A DNA stretch of 64,000 bases from an uncultured Bacteroidales bacterium (GCA_944326305.1 CALVDL010000002.1:1-64000); one strand, 5' to 3'; shown: positions 46,056 to 55,391, counted from the first letter of the stretch. A program made the numbers and translations. The notes: generated by a model from the sequence alone, not told the origin.

Positions 46056-46511
46056 TTTCCCCTGACGACACAGCCGCCCTCCAAGACAGGATGCTGATGC
46101 GTAAGGGGAAACGGCAGGGCATCCTGCGCTCATGACAACGGCAGGATGGATTGGCTGACTCCAGGCTGCACACCTGGAAATGGAGAATTACTACAATTGA
46201 TTACAATTCAACCTGTTATCGATTCGCAAGATTTCCAGGTGTAACAATTTGAAGCACACATGCAGTAACAAAACAGCCCTGTGGCACCGCAGAAAGGCGA
46301 TTCCCTACTCCAGGTGTAACATTTCATGTCACACCTGGAAATTGTCCGTCATCATAAAACATTGAAAATAAGGCGTTTTCATAAAACACTCAACTGCAGG
46401 TGTGCAAAACCTGCAAGGACCGCCGGAACTGATTTGAACGCCGGTCCGGCTGCGGGGGATATGCGGACAAGCATATTAAAATAAATTTTGGCATTAATTG
46501 AAACAGTTTCT
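46056..46511. other. Intergenic region with inverted CCAGGTGT motifs
   Basis: I see no gene here. Five CAGGTGT-type motifs lie in both orientations at 46161-46181, 46231-46245, 46308-46320, 46328-46342 and 46396-46414. The third and fourth form an inverted pair (CCAGGTGTNAC facing GTNACACCTGG). Another inverted repeat, CATCCTGC/GCAGGATG, is at 46120-46148. See the findings. Confidence 0.6.
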
Positions 46512-46519
46512 TATTTTTG
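46512..46519 (+). promoter_or_regulatory. -7 promoter box (TATTTTTG) for guaA
   Basis: TAnnTTTG match 18 bp before the guaA ATG at 46538. Confidence 0.55.
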
Positions 46520-46537
46520 CAGCAAAATTTCCGGAAC

Positions 46538-48160
46538 ATGACAGAAAAAATAATCATCCTTGACTTCGGCTCCCAGGTCACGCAGCTTATCGGACGGAGG
46601 CTTAGGGAGTTGAATGTCTACTGTGAAATCTACCCCTTCAACAAGATACCGGCCCTTGACGGGAGCGTCAAGGGGGTCATCCTCTCGGGAAGCCCGTTCT
46701 CGGTGAGGGATGAAAAGGCCCCGCAGGCAGACCTGTCCGCAATAAAGGGCAAGCTGCCGCTTCTGGGGATCTGCTACGGGGCACAGTACCTCGCATACAA
46801 ATTCGGTGGGGATGTAAATGCGTCCATAGCACGCGAATACGGCAGGGCGATGCTCGATGTCGTGAAGGCGGATTCACCGCTCCTGAAGGGTGTAAAGGCC
46901 CATTCACAGGTGTGGATGTCACACGGGGACACCATAGCAAGGCTGCCGGAGGGCGGCGAGGTGATAGCTTCCACTGCAGACGTCGAGAATGCCGCATACC
47001 ATATAAAAGGGGAAGACACCTATGCGGTACAGTTCCATCCGGAAGTGTACCACACGGAGGAAGGGAGCAGGATACTGGCGAACTTCGCCCTGGGAATCTG
47101 CGGTTGCAGCGGGGACTGGACGCCGGCATCTTTCATTGACACGACCATAGCGGAGCTCAAGGCCAAGATCGGGGACGACAAGGTAATCCTCGGGCTGAGC
47201 GGAGGTGTGGACTCCACGGTGGCTGCCGTGCTCCTTCACCGCGCTATCGGGCACAGCCTCACCTGCATCTTCGTAAACAACGGGCTGCTCCGCAAGAACG
47301 AGTTCGAGGACGTTCTCGCATCATACAAGGACATGGGGCTCAATGTAATAGGTGCCGACGCATCTGCCGTGTTCATCAAGGAGCTCTCCGGTGTCAGGGA
47401 CCCGGAACAGAAAAGGAAGATAATCGGCAGGCTTTTCATAGAGACTTTCGACGAATATGCACACAGGATAGAGAATGCGAAATGGCTGGCCCAGGGCACC
47501 ATCTACCCAGACGTCATAGAGTCGGCCTCCGTCAACGGGCCTTCATCCACCATCAAGTCGCACCACAACGTGGGCGGGCTCCCGGAAAAGATGAACCTGA
47601 AGATAGTAGAGCCGCTGAGGTCGCTGTTCAAGGACGAGGTGCGACGTGTAGGCCGCGCCCTCGGAATCAAAGAGGAGCTGATAGGCAGGCATCCGTTCCC
47701 CGGTCCTTCCCTCGGGATCAGGATACTGGGCGATGTGACGGAAGAGAAGCTCGCCATCCTGCGCGAAGCCGACGACATATTCATCCGCGGGCTCAGGGGA
47801 TACAGCCTGGAAGGCAACAGGGCTGCCATTGAGGCACTTGCAGGCCCGGGTGCGACCGAAGTAAGGTCGGCATCCGACCCGACAATGAAGGCTGCCACTC
47901 TTTATGATGCCATCTGGCAGGCCGGGGTGATACTCCTCCCGGTACAGAGCGTTGGCGTAATGGGTGACGAAAGGACATACGAGAACACGGTTGCTCTCCG
48001 TGCAGTCATATCCACCGACGGCATGACGGCGGACTGGGTGCACCTCCCGTATGACTTCCTCGCAAAGGTGAGCAACGACATAATAAACAAAGTGCGCGGG
48101 GTTAACCGCGTAGTCTATGACGTCAGCTCAAAACCGCCTGCAACCATCGAATGGGAATAG
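46538..48160 (+). CDS. guaA: GMP synthase (glutamine-hydrolysing)
   Basis: The 540-residue enzyme converts XMP to GMP. The N-terminal glutaminase has the Cys in [10 protein letters not shown] and the His/Glu in QFHPEVYHT. The synthetase domain has the P-loop [11 protein letters not shown]. The C-terminal dimerisation domain ends TIEWE. The start is the ATG before [12 protein letters not shown]; the upstream in-frame part is short and unlikely. Compared with typical GuaA it is about 15-30 residues longer, mostly in the C-terminal half. Confidence 0.96.
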   Translation: MTEKIIILDFGSQVTQLIGRRLRELNVYCEIYPFNKIPALDGSVKGVILSGSPFSVRDEKAPQADLSAIKGKLPLLGICYGAQYLAYKFGGDVNASIAREYGRAMLDVVKADSPLLKGVKAHSQVWMSHGDTIARLPEGGEVIASTADVENAAYHIKGEDTYAVQFHPEVYHTEEGSRILANFALGICGCSGDWTPASFIDTTIAELKAKIGDDKVILGLSGGVDSTVAAVLLHRAIGHSLTCIFVNNGLLRKNEFEDVLASYKDMGLNVIGADASAVFIKELSGVRDPEQKRKIIGRLFIETFDEYAHRIENAKWLAQGTIYPDVIESASVNGPSSTIKSHHNVGGLPEKMNLKIVEPLRSLFKDEVRRVGRALGIKEELIGRHPFPGPSLGIRILGDVTEEKLAILREADDIFIRGLRGYSLEGNRAAIEALAGPGATEVRSASDPTMKAATLYDAIWQAGVILLPVQSVGVMGDERTYENTVALRAVISTDGMTADWVHLPYDFLAKVSNDIINKVRGVNRVVYDVSSKPPATIEWE

Positions 48161-48196
48161 CCCTGACACAGGGGACGCCCCGTACACAGGACATAA

Positions 48197-48245
48197 AGAA
48201 ACAGGGCGGTGCGCCATGAAAGCGTACCGCCCTGTTTTCTTTTTA
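48197..48245 (+). terminator. Terminator between guaA and the CMD-cupin gene
   Basis: Perfect 12-bp arms AAACAGGGCGGT (48199-48210) and ACCGCCCTGTTT (48226-48237), followed on the plus strand by TCTTTTT. Located between two convergent genes and likely to serve both. Confidence 0.85.
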
Positions 48246-48262
48246 TGCCCGCAGCCGGCGGA

Positions 48263-49093
48263 TCAGCGGGCTTCCAGCTTGCCGTACTCCTCGTCGGAGA
48301 CAGGCTCGAGCCATTCGTTGGACGGGTTCTCGCCCGGAACTGAAAAAGCCAGATGTGCGAACCAGCTGTCTGCAGCAGCCCCGTGCCAGTGCTTCACTCC
48401 TGCAGGGATATGGATGACATCGCCCGGAAGCATCTGCACAGCCGGCTTACCCTCCTCCTGGTACCAGCCGCGTCCGGCAACGCATACAAGCATCTGGCCG
48501 CCGCCCTTGGTGGCATGGTGTATATGCCAGTTGTTGCGGCATCCCGGCTCGAAAGTGACGTTTGAGAAAGGTACCTGCTCCGAAGATACCACGGCAAGAT
48601 AGCTGTTGCCGGTAAAATACTGTGCGTATGCAGTGTTGGGCTCCCCTATAGGGAAAATCATCTCGCGCTGGAATGCAGCCTTGCCGTTGTCATCGGCGGA
48701 ATCCTCCGCCCAGACATCCTTGGCGAGGCGGAAAGCTCCCCATGCATTCGGCCAGCCTGCATAGAAGGCGATATGGGTGAGCATTGCGGCGATCTCGGTC
48801 CTGGTGACACCGTTGCTCTTCGCGAACTGGAGATGATGTGTCAGGGATGAGTCTATGATGCCCTTGCCCACAAGCGTAGCTATAGTTACCATACTGCGGT
48901 CGTGGGGACTGAGCCCCGGACTGTTCCAGACCTCCCCGAAAAGGACGTCGTCATTGAGCTCCGCAAAAAGCGGGGCGAATTCTCCCAGCTGCACGTGGCC
49001 GGCAGTCTGGGTGATTTTTTCTTGTGCCATAGTGTATTGGATATTAATTGTCGAAACAGCAAGCAGGATGATTAAAAACTTTTTCATGATCAT
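48263..49093 (-). CDS. Exported carboxymuconolactone decarboxylase-like/cupin fusion
   Basis: The 276-residue protein has a signal peptide (ILLAVSTINIQYTMAQ), a carboxymuconolactone decarboxylase-like domain (residues ~35-125, including SLTHHLQFAKSNGVTRTEIAAML), and a cupin domain (~165-250). The cupin metal-binding motif is NNWHIHHATKGGGQM, and PGDVIHIPAGVKHWHGA follows. The CMD domain lacks the CxxC pair of AhpD, so redox activity is doubtful. Function unknown; likely a small-molecule modifying or binding protein in the periplasm. A promoter box lies at 49134-49141. Confidence 0.82.
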   Translation of the reverse strand: MIMKKFLIILLAVSTINIQYTMAQEKITQTAGHVQLGEFAPLFAELNDDVLFGEVWNSPGLSPHDRSMVTIATLVGKGIIDSSLTHHLQFAKSNGVTRTEIAAMLTHIAFYAGWPNAWGAFRLAKDVWAEDSADDNGKAAFQREMIFPIGEPNTAYAQYFTGNSYLAVVSSEQVPFSNVTFEPGCRNNWHIHHATKGGGQMLVCVAGRGWYQEEGKPAVQMLPGDVIHIPAGVKHWHGAAADSWFAHLAFSVPGENPSNEWLEPVSDEEYGKLEAR

Positions 49094-49133
49094 TCGGTAT
49101 TGTATTAATATTAATTAAATTATCCGGATATTG

Positions 49134-49141
49134 CAAAGTTA
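49134..49141 (-). promoter_or_regulatory. -7 promoter box (TAACTTTG) for the CMD-cupin gene
   Basis: Minus-strand TAnnTTTG match about 41 bp before the start. Confidence 0.55.
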
Positions 49142-49272
49142 CCGTGATGCAGGAAAACTGAAGAACCAATTTCACGGAAAGTTGTACAGTTTTTACAGAT
49201 ATACGCGGCCGGGAACTGGGGCCGGAGGGGAAATGTCGGATATCAGTACAATAAAATTGGGATAAATTCGCC

Positions 49273-49320
49273 GGACAGACGTTAATACAAGAATAATTCC
49301 ATCGAACTGACGTTAAAATG
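49273..49320 (+). repeat. Two GACGTTAA motif copies upstream of the carbonic anhydrase
   Basis: GGACAGACGTTAAT (49273-49286) and ATCGAACTGACGTTAAAATG (49301-49320), the second ending 3 bp before a -7 box. Confidence 0.4.
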
Positions 49321-49323
49321 AAT

Positions 49324-49331
49324 TATTTTTG
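49324..49331 (+). promoter_or_regulatory. -7 promoter box (TATTTTTG) for the carbonic anhydrase
   Basis: TAnnTTTG match 25 bp before the ATG at 49357. Confidence 0.5.
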
Positions 49332-49356
49332 CCAGCCGAACCAAAGCAGGAAATTT

Positions 49357-49860
49357 ATGATAACGAAGACTCTCAACGGGAAGAGCCCGAAAATAGGGAA
49401 AGACACTTTCATTGCCGACAATGCTGCCCTTATAGGCGATGTCACTGTCGGTGACGGATGCAGCATCTGGTACGGAGCCGTGCTTCGCGGCGATGTCGGG
49501 GCAATCCGGATAGGGAACGGCAGCAATGTCCAGGACGGTGCGGTACTCCACGGGACCCTCGGCGTATCCGAAACTGTGCTCGGGGAAAATGTCTCGGTAG
49601 GGCATAATGCCGTGGTGCACGGTGCCAGGGTAGGCAACGATGTGCTGATAGGAATGGGCGCTGTCGTGATGGACAATGCGGTCATACCCGACGGGACCGT
49701 CATAGCGGCCGGGGCAGTAGTCCTCTCCGGTTCCGCACTTGAGCCGGGGATCTATGCAGGGGTACCTGCCAAAAAAGTCAAGGACGCGTCCGACAGGATA
49801 AGGAAGATGGCCCATGACAATGCCGCCGGCTATCTGACATACAAGGAATGGTACAAATAA
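49357..49860 (+). CDS. Gamma-carbonic anhydrase-like protein
   Basis: The 167-residue protein is a left-handed beta-helix of hexapeptide repeats (IGDVTVGDGCSIWYGAVLRG...). Histidines that usually bind the metal are in VLHGTLG, VGHNAVVHG and nearby positions. Members are often bicarbonate-forming or of unconfirmed activity. The start is MITKTLNGKSPK at 49357. A RluA-type gene follows after 22 bp. Confidence 0.88.
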   Translation: MITKTLNGKSPKIGKDTFIADNAALIGDVTVGDGCSIWYGAVLRGDVGAIRIGNGSNVQDGAVLHGTLGVSETVLGENVSVGHNAVVHGARVGNDVLIGMGAVVMDNAVIPDGTVIAAGAVVLSGSALEPGIYAGVPAKKVKDASDRIRKMAHDNAAGYLTYKEWYK

Positions 49861-49882
49861 TTTTGCATCCGGAAGGATTTCT

Positions 49883-50866
49883 ATGGCTATGAAAGACTCC
49901 TCACGAAACTATACCGCAGACAGGGACACTGCCCTGCTCCAATACCTCTATGATATACTCACAGGGCAAAGCCGTTCAGGCATAAAGGCCTACCTTACAC
50001 GCGGCCAGGTCACTGTCAACGGGCAGAGCACCACGGCATTCGACCATCCCGTACACAAGGGGGACCGCATCGCCATCCTTGACAGGGGGACGATGGTAAA
50101 GAAGCGCGGAGGGGAAAAGGAGACAAGGGTGAAAATCGTGTTCGAGGACGAATGGCTCATAGTAGTCGACAAACGCAGCGGAGTGCTGAGCATGTCGACC
50201 GGGGCTGAAGGAGAAGTGACTGCGTACTCCCTGATCTCCGACTACCTGAAACGCATGCATGGAAGGAACTCCAAGGTCTTCATCGTCCACAGGCTCGACA
50301 GGGAGACCTCGGGGCTGATCATCTTCGCGAAGGATGAACGCACAAAACAGAAGCTCCAGGAAAACTGGAGGGAAGAAGTGCTCGAGAGGAAATACTGCGC
50401 CATACTGGAAGGACGTCTGCCGCAGCAGCATGGCTCGGTCCGCAGCTGGCTCAAGGAAAACCCGAAAAGCCTTAAAGTGACCTCCAGCCCGGAGGACAAC
50501 GGAGGGAAGGAGGCCATAACCCACTATGAGGCAATCTCATCCGGCAGGCGTTTCTCGCTTGCGGAGTTTGAACTGGAGACCGGGAGGAAACACCAGATAA
50601 GGGTCCACGCGTCCCTGCTCGGCTGCCCCGTGACAGGAGACCGCAGATACGGGGCAAAGGAAAATCCCCTGGGACGCATCGCGCTGCATGCCAGGAGCAT
50701 AGCATTCCGGCATCCGGTCACCGGGAGAATACTCTCTTTCGACACGGGTGTTCCGGGGGCATTCAAGGCTGTAATGAAAGATGACAGCCGTGAGGAAACG
50801 CCATCCGCCGCAAAGCGCAATGCCGGGAAAGAAATTCCGGGGGAAGGGCGGCCCAAAAGGCTCTGA
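49883..50866 (+). CDS. RluA family pseudouridine synthase
   Basis: The 327-residue enzyme has an S4 RNA-binding domain (residues ~25-75, AYLTRGQVTVNGQSTTAF) and a pseudouridine synthase domain whose catalytic Asp lies in VHRLDRETSGLIIFAKD. RKHQIRVH marks the C-terminal half. It isomerises uridines in rRNA or tRNA; the exact target is not decided by sequence. The tail (about 295-327) is Lys/Glu/Arg-rich. Confidence 0.92.
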   Translation: MAMKDSSRNYTADRDTALLQYLYDILTGQSRSGIKAYLTRGQVTVNGQSTTAFDHPVHKGDRIAILDRGTMVKKRGGEKETRVKIVFEDEWLIVVDKRSGVLSMSTGAEGEVTAYSLISDYLKRMHGRNSKVFIVHRLDRETSGLIIFAKDERTKQKLQENWREEVLERKYCAILEGRLPQQHGSVRSWLKENPKSLKVTSSPEDNGGKEAITHYEAISSGRRFSLAEFELETGRKHQIRVHASLLGCPVTGDRRYGAKENPLGRIALHARSIAFRHPVTGRILSFDTGVPGAFKAVMKDDSREETPSAAKRNAGKEIPGEGRPKRL

Positions 50867-50950
50867 CGGTGAATATAATGACAGGCATATTTTTTAATAA
50901 CGTGAATTCGATGAATTTAATTCATTAAATTACATCGAATTACCTATTAA

Positions 50951-51192
50951 GGAGCAGGCCCGTGGCCTGCGACAGGGCCCCCGGCGAGGGGGCGGATGGG
51001 GGTGGCGCCCCTTAACAAGGGGCTGTCACGAAGTGACTGGGGTTTAGACAGGATTTCTGTAGGAGGGCCCTTCAGGGCCGCACCGGAACGTCAGCGAGGT
51101 TTCCGTCAGGAAAACCGAAGCAGTGGAGGTGCCGGCGCAGCGAAGCGGAGGCGCATGCCCCACCGGGGCTGTCACCGATAGGTGACTGGGGG
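50951..51192 (+). repeat. GC-rich hairpin repeat region, copy B (two units)
   Basis: Contains the copy-A block order (GGAGCAGGCC, GCCCCTT-aac-AAGGGGC, GTCAC-gaa-GTGAC, TGGGGTTTAG) and then a second unit with GTCACC-gata-GGTGAC. A perfect 12-mer-type palindrome, GGCCCTTCAGGGCC, lies at 51066-51079. A CAGGATTTCTGTA motif follows each unit. It fills the space between the RluA gene and the ACT gene and has no plausible ORF. Confidence 0.75.
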
Positions 51193-51273
51193 TGGACAGA
51201 CAGGATTTCTGTAAGAAATCCGGTCATAAATGATAAAATATTGATTTTTAATATAATATTGTTAAACATAAAT

Positions 51274-51291
51274 TCGTCATACTGACGTTAA
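51274..51291 (+). repeat. CGTCATACTGACGTTAA motif copy upstream of the ACT gene
   Basis: A 17-base identical copy of the motif at 1424-1440. It contains a small hairpin, CGTCA-tac-TGACG, and ends 15 bp before the ACT-domain ATG. Confidence 0.4.
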
Positions 51292-51306
51292 ATAACAATC
51301 AAACCA

Positions 51307-51579
51307 ATGGACAGGACAATAATCACAGTAGTAGGAAAGGACACCGTAGGCATAATAGCACGCGTATGCACCTACCTGGCAGACAGGAAAATAAACATAC
51401 TCGACATCACACAGACCATAGTACAGGGGTTCTTCAACATGATGATGATCGTAGACACCTCTGAAATGGATACGGACTTCACCTCGCTTTCAGAAGGGCT
51501 CGGGAAGCTCGGAGAGGAAATCGGCGTCCAGATAAAATGCCAGAAAGAAGAGATTTTCGATATGATGCACAGGATCTGA
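51307..51579 (+). CDS. ACT domain protein (UPF0237)
   Basis: The 90-residue protein is one ACT domain ([20 protein letters not shown], then [13 protein letters not shown]), the fold that binds amino acids or similar small molecules. It lies 11 bp upstream of the UPF0210 gene, a pairing seen in many bacteria, so the two likely act together. The ligand is unknown. Confidence 0.88.
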   Translation: MDRTIITVVGKDTVGIIARVCTYLADRKINILDITQTIVQGFFNMMMIVDTSEMDTDFTSLSEGLGKLGEEIGVQIKCQKEEIFDMMHRI

Positions 51580-51590
51580 TATATACGGCA

Positions 51591-52955
51591 ATGATCAATA
51601 TGAAAGAAGTCTTCGAGACCAATGCGATGGTCGAGAAGGAAAACCTTGATGTAAGGACAATCACCATGGGAATCAGCCTGCTGGACTGTGCCGGCAGTGA
51701 TGTAGACACCACATGCAGTAAAATACGTGAAAAAATAATACGGCATGCCGGCAGGCTCGCCCGGACGGCAGAAGACATCTCAAGGGAATTCGGCGTGCCG
51801 ATAGTGAACAAGAGGGTATCCGTCACCCCGGCGGCGCTTGTCGGGGCGTCATGCTGCAGGAGTACGGACGACTATGTGAAGATAGCCATGACTTTAGACA
51901 GGACAGCGTCTGAAATAGGGGTGAATTTCCTCGGCGGCTTCTCCGCGATAGTATCCAAGGGTATGACGGAGAGCGACCGTATGATGATGAAGTCCATCCC
52001 GGAAGCCCTCGCCTGCACCGGGACGGTATGCAGCTCGGTGAACGTAGGGTCCACCAGGACAGGGATAAACATGGATGCCGTGCGCATGATGGGCAGGATA
52101 GTCAAAGAGACGGCCGAAAGGACAAGGGACAACGGCTCGCTCGGCTGCGCAAAGCTGGTGGTCCTGTGCAACGCTCCGGACGACAACCCGTTCATGGCAG
52201 GCGCCTTCCACGGCGTGACCGAGGCAGATGCCGTAATCAGCGTCGGGGTGAGCGGCCCCGGTGTAGTGAAATACGCACTGGAGAAAGTGCGGGGCAAAAG
52301 TTTCGAGGTACTGTGCGAGACCATCAAGAAGACCGCGTTCAAAATAACAAGGGTCGGACAGGCAGTTGCCCAGGAGGCCTCCAGGCGGCTCGGGGTCCCG
52401 TTCGGGATCATCGACCTGTCTTTGGCGCCTACACCTGCTATCGGGGACAGCGTGGCCGGGATCCTTCAGGAGATCGGCCTTGAAAAGGCCGGTGCCCCGG
52501 GCACCACGGCCGCGCTGGCCCTGCTCAACGACCAGGTCAAGAAAGGCGGAGTGATGGCCTCGTCATACGTAGGCGGGCTCAGCGGCGCATTCATCCCTGT
52601 CAGCGAGGACCAGGGCATGATAGAGGCCGTGGAATGCGGAGCATTGAGCATCGAGAAGCTGGAAGCCATGACATGTGTCTGCTCCGTAGGTCTCGACATG
52701 ATAGCCATTCCGGGTGACACACCGGCAAGCACCATCTCCGGGATAATCGCAGACGAGGCCGCCATCGGCATGGTGAACCAGAAGACAACGGCCGTGAGAA
52801 TCATCCCCGTCATCGGGAAAGGCGTCGGGGAGAGCGTCGAGTTCGGCGGGCTGCTCGGACATGCGCCGATAATGCCTGTGAACAGGTTCAGCTGCGAGGA
52901 CTTCATCCGCAGGGAGGGACGCATCCCGGCACCTATACACAGTTTCAAAAACTGA
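51591..52955 (+). CDS. UPF0210 family protein (PFL-like, DUF711)
   Basis: The 454-residue protein belongs to the UPF0210 family, with [17 protein letters not shown] near the N-terminus and the glycine-rich segments [13 protein letters not shown] and [21 protein letters not shown]. It has no assigned enzymatic activity that I know of. The start is the ATG at 51591 ([11 protein letters not shown]). It follows the ACT-domain gene in what is likely an operon. Confidence 0.87.
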   Translation: MINMKEVFETNAMVEKENLDVRTITMGISLLDCAGSDVDTTCSKIREKIIRHAGRLARTAEDISREFGVPIVNKRVSVTPAALVGASCCRSTDDYVKIAMTLDRTASEIGVNFLGGFSAIVSKGMTESDRMMMKSIPEALACTGTVCSSVNVGSTRTGINMDAVRMMGRIVKETAERTRDNGSLGCAKLVVLCNAPDDNPFMAGAFHGVTEADAVISVGVSGPGVVKYALEKVRGKSFEVLCETIKKTAFKITRVGQAVAQEASRRLGVPFGIIDLSLAPTPAIGDSVAGILQEIGLEKAGAPGTTAALALLNDQVKKGGVMASSYVGGLSGAFIPVSEDQGMIEAVECGALSIEKLEAMTCVCSVGLDMIAIPGDTPASTISGIIADEAAIGMVNQKTTAVRIIPVIGKGVGESVEFGGLLGHAPIMPVNRFSCEDFIRREGRIPAPIHSFKN

Positions 52956-53039
52956 CGGGCGCCCTGAGTCGCCATCTTCAGTCATTGAGACACAAAGGAA
53001 CATTTTCCCGGATAATCAAATTTCCTAACCGACAGGCAA

Positions 53040-53474
53040 ATGGATGACGAAAGATATATGAGAGAAGCCCTGCGCGAGGCGCTGGCCGCAGCAGAGGAGG
53101 ACGAGGTCCCGGTAGGTGCAGTGGTCGTATGCAGGGGCAGGGTAATAGCCAAGGGGCACAACATGACCGAAAGGCTGAACGACCCTACCGCCCACGCGGA
53201 GATGATAGCGATTACCGCAGCCGCCGAGGCAATGGGAGGAAAGTACCTCACGGACTGCACGCTGTATGTCACCGTGGAGCCATGCCCGATGTGCGCCGGG
53301 GCCCTCGCATGGTCGCAAATAGGCCGTGTGGTCTACGGGGCCATAGACCCGAAGCGCGGCTTCAGCCTGTTCTCCCCTTCCCTGATGCACCCGAAGACGG
53401 AGGTGACTGCAGGGGTGCTGGCGCAGGAATGCAGCCGGCTCGTAACAGATTTTTTCAGAAACAAAAGGAAATAG
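53040..53474 (+). CDS. tadA: tRNA-specific adenosine deaminase
   Basis: The 144-residue protein has the zinc site HAEMIAI and PCPMCAGALAW of TadA-type deaminases, which convert adenosine 34 of tRNA-Arg(ACG) to inosine. The glutamate in HAE acts as the proton shuttle. The neighbouring YqaA-like gene follows after 3 bp. Confidence 0.93.
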   Translation: MDDERYMREALREALAAAEEDEVPVGAVVVCRGRVIAKGHNMTERLNDPTAHAEMIAITAAAEAMGGKYLTDCTLYVTVEPCPMCAGALAWSQIGRVVYGAIDPKRGFSLFSPSLMHPKTEVTAGVLAQECSRLVTDFFRNKRK

Positions 53475-53477
53475 ACA

Positions 53478-53915
53478 ATGTTCGGTCTTGAAGATCTGGG
53501 ACTTTCAGGCCTGTTTATAGGCACATTCCTGGCGGCAACCATCCTCCCGTTCAGCTCAGACGCCCTGTACATTGCCATACTCGCCGCAACAGGGAACCCT
53601 GTCGGCTGCCTCATAGTCGGCACCCTGGGCAACTGGCTCGGCAGCGTGGTCACCTACTGGATAGGGTGGCTCGGCAAATGGGAATGGATAGAGAAATGGT
53701 TCAAGGTCAAGCCGGAGACACTGCAGAAACAGAAGAAACACATCGACAAGTACGGCGTATGGCTCGCCCTGATCTGCTGGGTCCCGATAGTGGGCGATGT
53801 CGTGGCCATAGCCCTCGGCTTCTACAGGACACGCCCCTTGTGGACAATGGTCCTGCTGCTGGTCGGCAAATTCGCCCGCTTCCTCGTTTGGAACCTTATC
53901 TATGGACTTTTCTGA
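53478..53915 (+). CDS. YqaA-like small membrane protein (SNARE-associated/DedA-related)
   Basis: The 145-residue protein has about three to four hydrophobic segments and the pattern GNWLGSVVTYWIGWLGKW, GVWLALICWVPIVGDVVAIALGF found in the YqaA branch of the DedA family. These are membrane proteins linked to lipid handling. Located between tadA and tRNA-Gln. Confidence 0.85.
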   Translation: MFGLEDLGLSGLFIGTFLAATILPFSSDALYIAILAATGNPVGCLIVGTLGNWLGSVVTYWIGWLGKWEWIEKWFKVKPETLQKQKKHIDKYGVWLALICWVPIVGDVVAIALGFYRTRPLWTMVLLLVGKFARFLVWNLIYGLF

Positions 53916-53943
53916 ATTTTTGGAAAAATTTAAAATAGTTTCT

Positions 53944-53951
53944 TACCTTTG
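53944..53951 (+). promoter_or_regulatory. -7 promoter box (TACCTTTG) for tRNA-Gln
   Basis: TAnnTTTG match 9 bp before the first tRNA base. Confidence 0.6.
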
Positions 53952-53960
53952 CACCGGAAT

Positions 53961-54031
53961 TGAGATATGGTGTAATGGTAGCACTACAGATTTTGGTTCT
54001 GTCTGTCCAAGTTCGAATCTTGGTATCTCAA
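53961..54031 (+). tRNA. tRNA-Gln (anticodon TTG)
   Basis: A 71-nt cloverleaf: acceptor TGAGATA paired with TATCTCA, anticodon stem ACAGA/TCTGT with loop TTTTGGT (anticodon TTG), and T arm CCAAG-TTCGAAT-CTTGG. No CCA is encoded. It borders the prophage integrase and is the likely attachment site. Confidence 0.95.
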
Positions 54032-54181
54032 CAAAAGTCGTCTAAATCTTTGGAAGATAGCGATTTAGGCGATTTTTTATATAATACCGGGTCAGAAACG
54101 GGACAGCCCCCGGAAGGCCCTAAGTCTAACAGATTTTTTTCTTTGTATGACACTATTACGGAGTTGTGCAAAGAAAAAAAA

Positions 54182-55339
54182 ATGTGTCTTTTCAAACCTA
54201 CGGCAGGGCTTGAATATATACCTGCCAAACTCTCCCAAGGCATCGAGTGGTATGTCTACTTCTATGTGACAGATCCGGTCTCCGGCACACTACGCCGCAT
54301 CCGTATGAAGATCAACAGGATCAAGAACAAACGGGAAAGACTTCGTGTCGCCAGGCAGATGATAAACGCCCTTAATGAGAGACTTGCTCTCGGCTGGAAC
54401 CCTCTGGTGGAGAAAGTAGCTCCGAAAGCTGATACGGACATTTTCGATGCTTTCGAATCATTTCTTGCTGCCAAGAAAAAGACAGCGGAATCCAACAGTT
54501 ACAGGTGCTATGTTTCTTTTATAGGAACCATGAAGAAGTGGATGGCGTCCAGAAGCAGCTGCAAAGGGCGCTTCCCTGTCATGTCGTTTACTCACCAGCT
54601 GGCTGTCGAGCTCATGCGTGATGTCGATGCGAACGATAAGATATCCGCTCAGACATACAATAACTATCTGCGTTTTTTCGTCATGCTGTTCAACTGGATG
54701 AAGGAGAAGGGCTATATCCCGGAGAATCCGTTCGAGGGCATAAAACGGAAAAGCAAACGTCTGATAAAGAAGAAACGCCGCATGATGACAGATGCCGAGA
54801 TGGCAAGGCTTACCGGCTTCCTGAAAGAGAATAATCCGAATTATCTCGCCCTGTGTCTGATGTGTTACTGCTGCTTCATGAGGCCCAAAGAGATTGCTTT
54901 GCTCAGATGTGAGGACATTGATCTGAAAAAACAAACAGTTCACATAAGGGCAGAAATTGCAAAGAATGACAATGATTCATATCGGACCATACCTGATGAT
55001 ATGATGCCATACATTAAAGCCCTTGACCTTTCTGATCCGAAAGCCTATGTGTTTTCTGACAGCCCGGACTTTACTTTCAGATCTGGAAGGAAGAAAGTTT
55101 TGACACAGTATATAGCGAGATATTGGAGCGATGTCATCCGTCCGGCCTGCAGCTTCCCTATGGAACTCCAGTTCTACAGTCTAAAGGATACCGGCATCAC
55201 TAATATGCTGGGCAGCGGCATTCCGGTCTCATTTGTAAAGCAGCAGGCGGACCATCACAGTCTGGCTATGACTTCCATGTACCTTGGGCAAGTCCGGGAG
55301 GCAAATGATGCACTAAAACAGAGTCATATTATAAAATAG
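54182..55339 (+). CDS. int: Phage tyrosine recombinase (integrase)
   Basis: The 385-residue protein has an Arm-type N-terminal region, a core-binding segment (about residues 95-190), and a catalytic domain. Catalytic positions seen are Arg in CFMRPKEIALL, the LKDTGITNML box that replaces HxLRH, the His pair in QADHHSLAMTS, and the terminal Tyr in TSMYLGQ. The ATG at 54182 is preferred; the frame is open back into the tRNA but that part has no integrase-like content. It should insert the phage into tRNA-Gln. Confidence 0.9.
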   Translation: MCLFKPTAGLEYIPAKLSQGIEWYVYFYVTDPVSGTLRRIRMKINRIKNKRERLRVARQMINALNERLALGWNPLVEKVAPKADTDIFDAFESFLAAKKKTAESNSYRCYVSFIGTMKKWMASRSSCKGRFPVMSFTHQLAVELMRDVDANDKISAQTYNNYLRFFVMLFNWMKEKGYIPENPFEGIKRKSKRLIKKKRRMMTDAEMARLTGFLKENNPNYLALCLMCYCCFMRPKEIALLRCEDIDLKKQTVHIRAEIAKNDNDSYRTIPDDMMPYIKALDLSDPKAYVFSDSPDFTFRSGRKKVLTQYIARYWSDVIRPACSFPMELQFYSLKDTGITNMLGSGIPVSFVKQQADHHSLAMTSMYLGQVREANDALKQSHIIK

Positions 55340-55386
55340 TGGAAAATATTCCTATTTTATTTTGTAATAATGGAAAATATTCCTAT
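55340..55386 (+). promoter_or_regulatory. Double GGAAAATATTCC operator-like repeats before hicA
   Basis: TGGAAAATATTCCTAT occurs twice, 31 bp apart (55340-55355 and 55371-55386). Each carries a GGAA...TTCC quasi-palindrome. The second copy overlaps the -7 box TATATTTG (55384-55391). This is the layout expected for an autoregulatory HicB operator. Confidence 0.6.
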
Positions 55387-55391
55387 ATTTG
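55384..55391 (+). promoter_or_regulatory. -7 promoter box (TATATTTG) for hicAB
   Basis: TAnnTTTG match 25 bp before the hicA ATG at 55417. Confidence 0.6.

Noticed and set aside
50867-51306. CRISPR array in the repeat-rich gap
   Set aside because: The repeats are irregular hairpins and not evenly spaced identical units with unique spacers.
53960-54181. Integrase starting within the tRNA gene
   Set aside because: These codons overlap the tRNA and have no integrase-like content; ATG 54182 gives a full-length enzyme.
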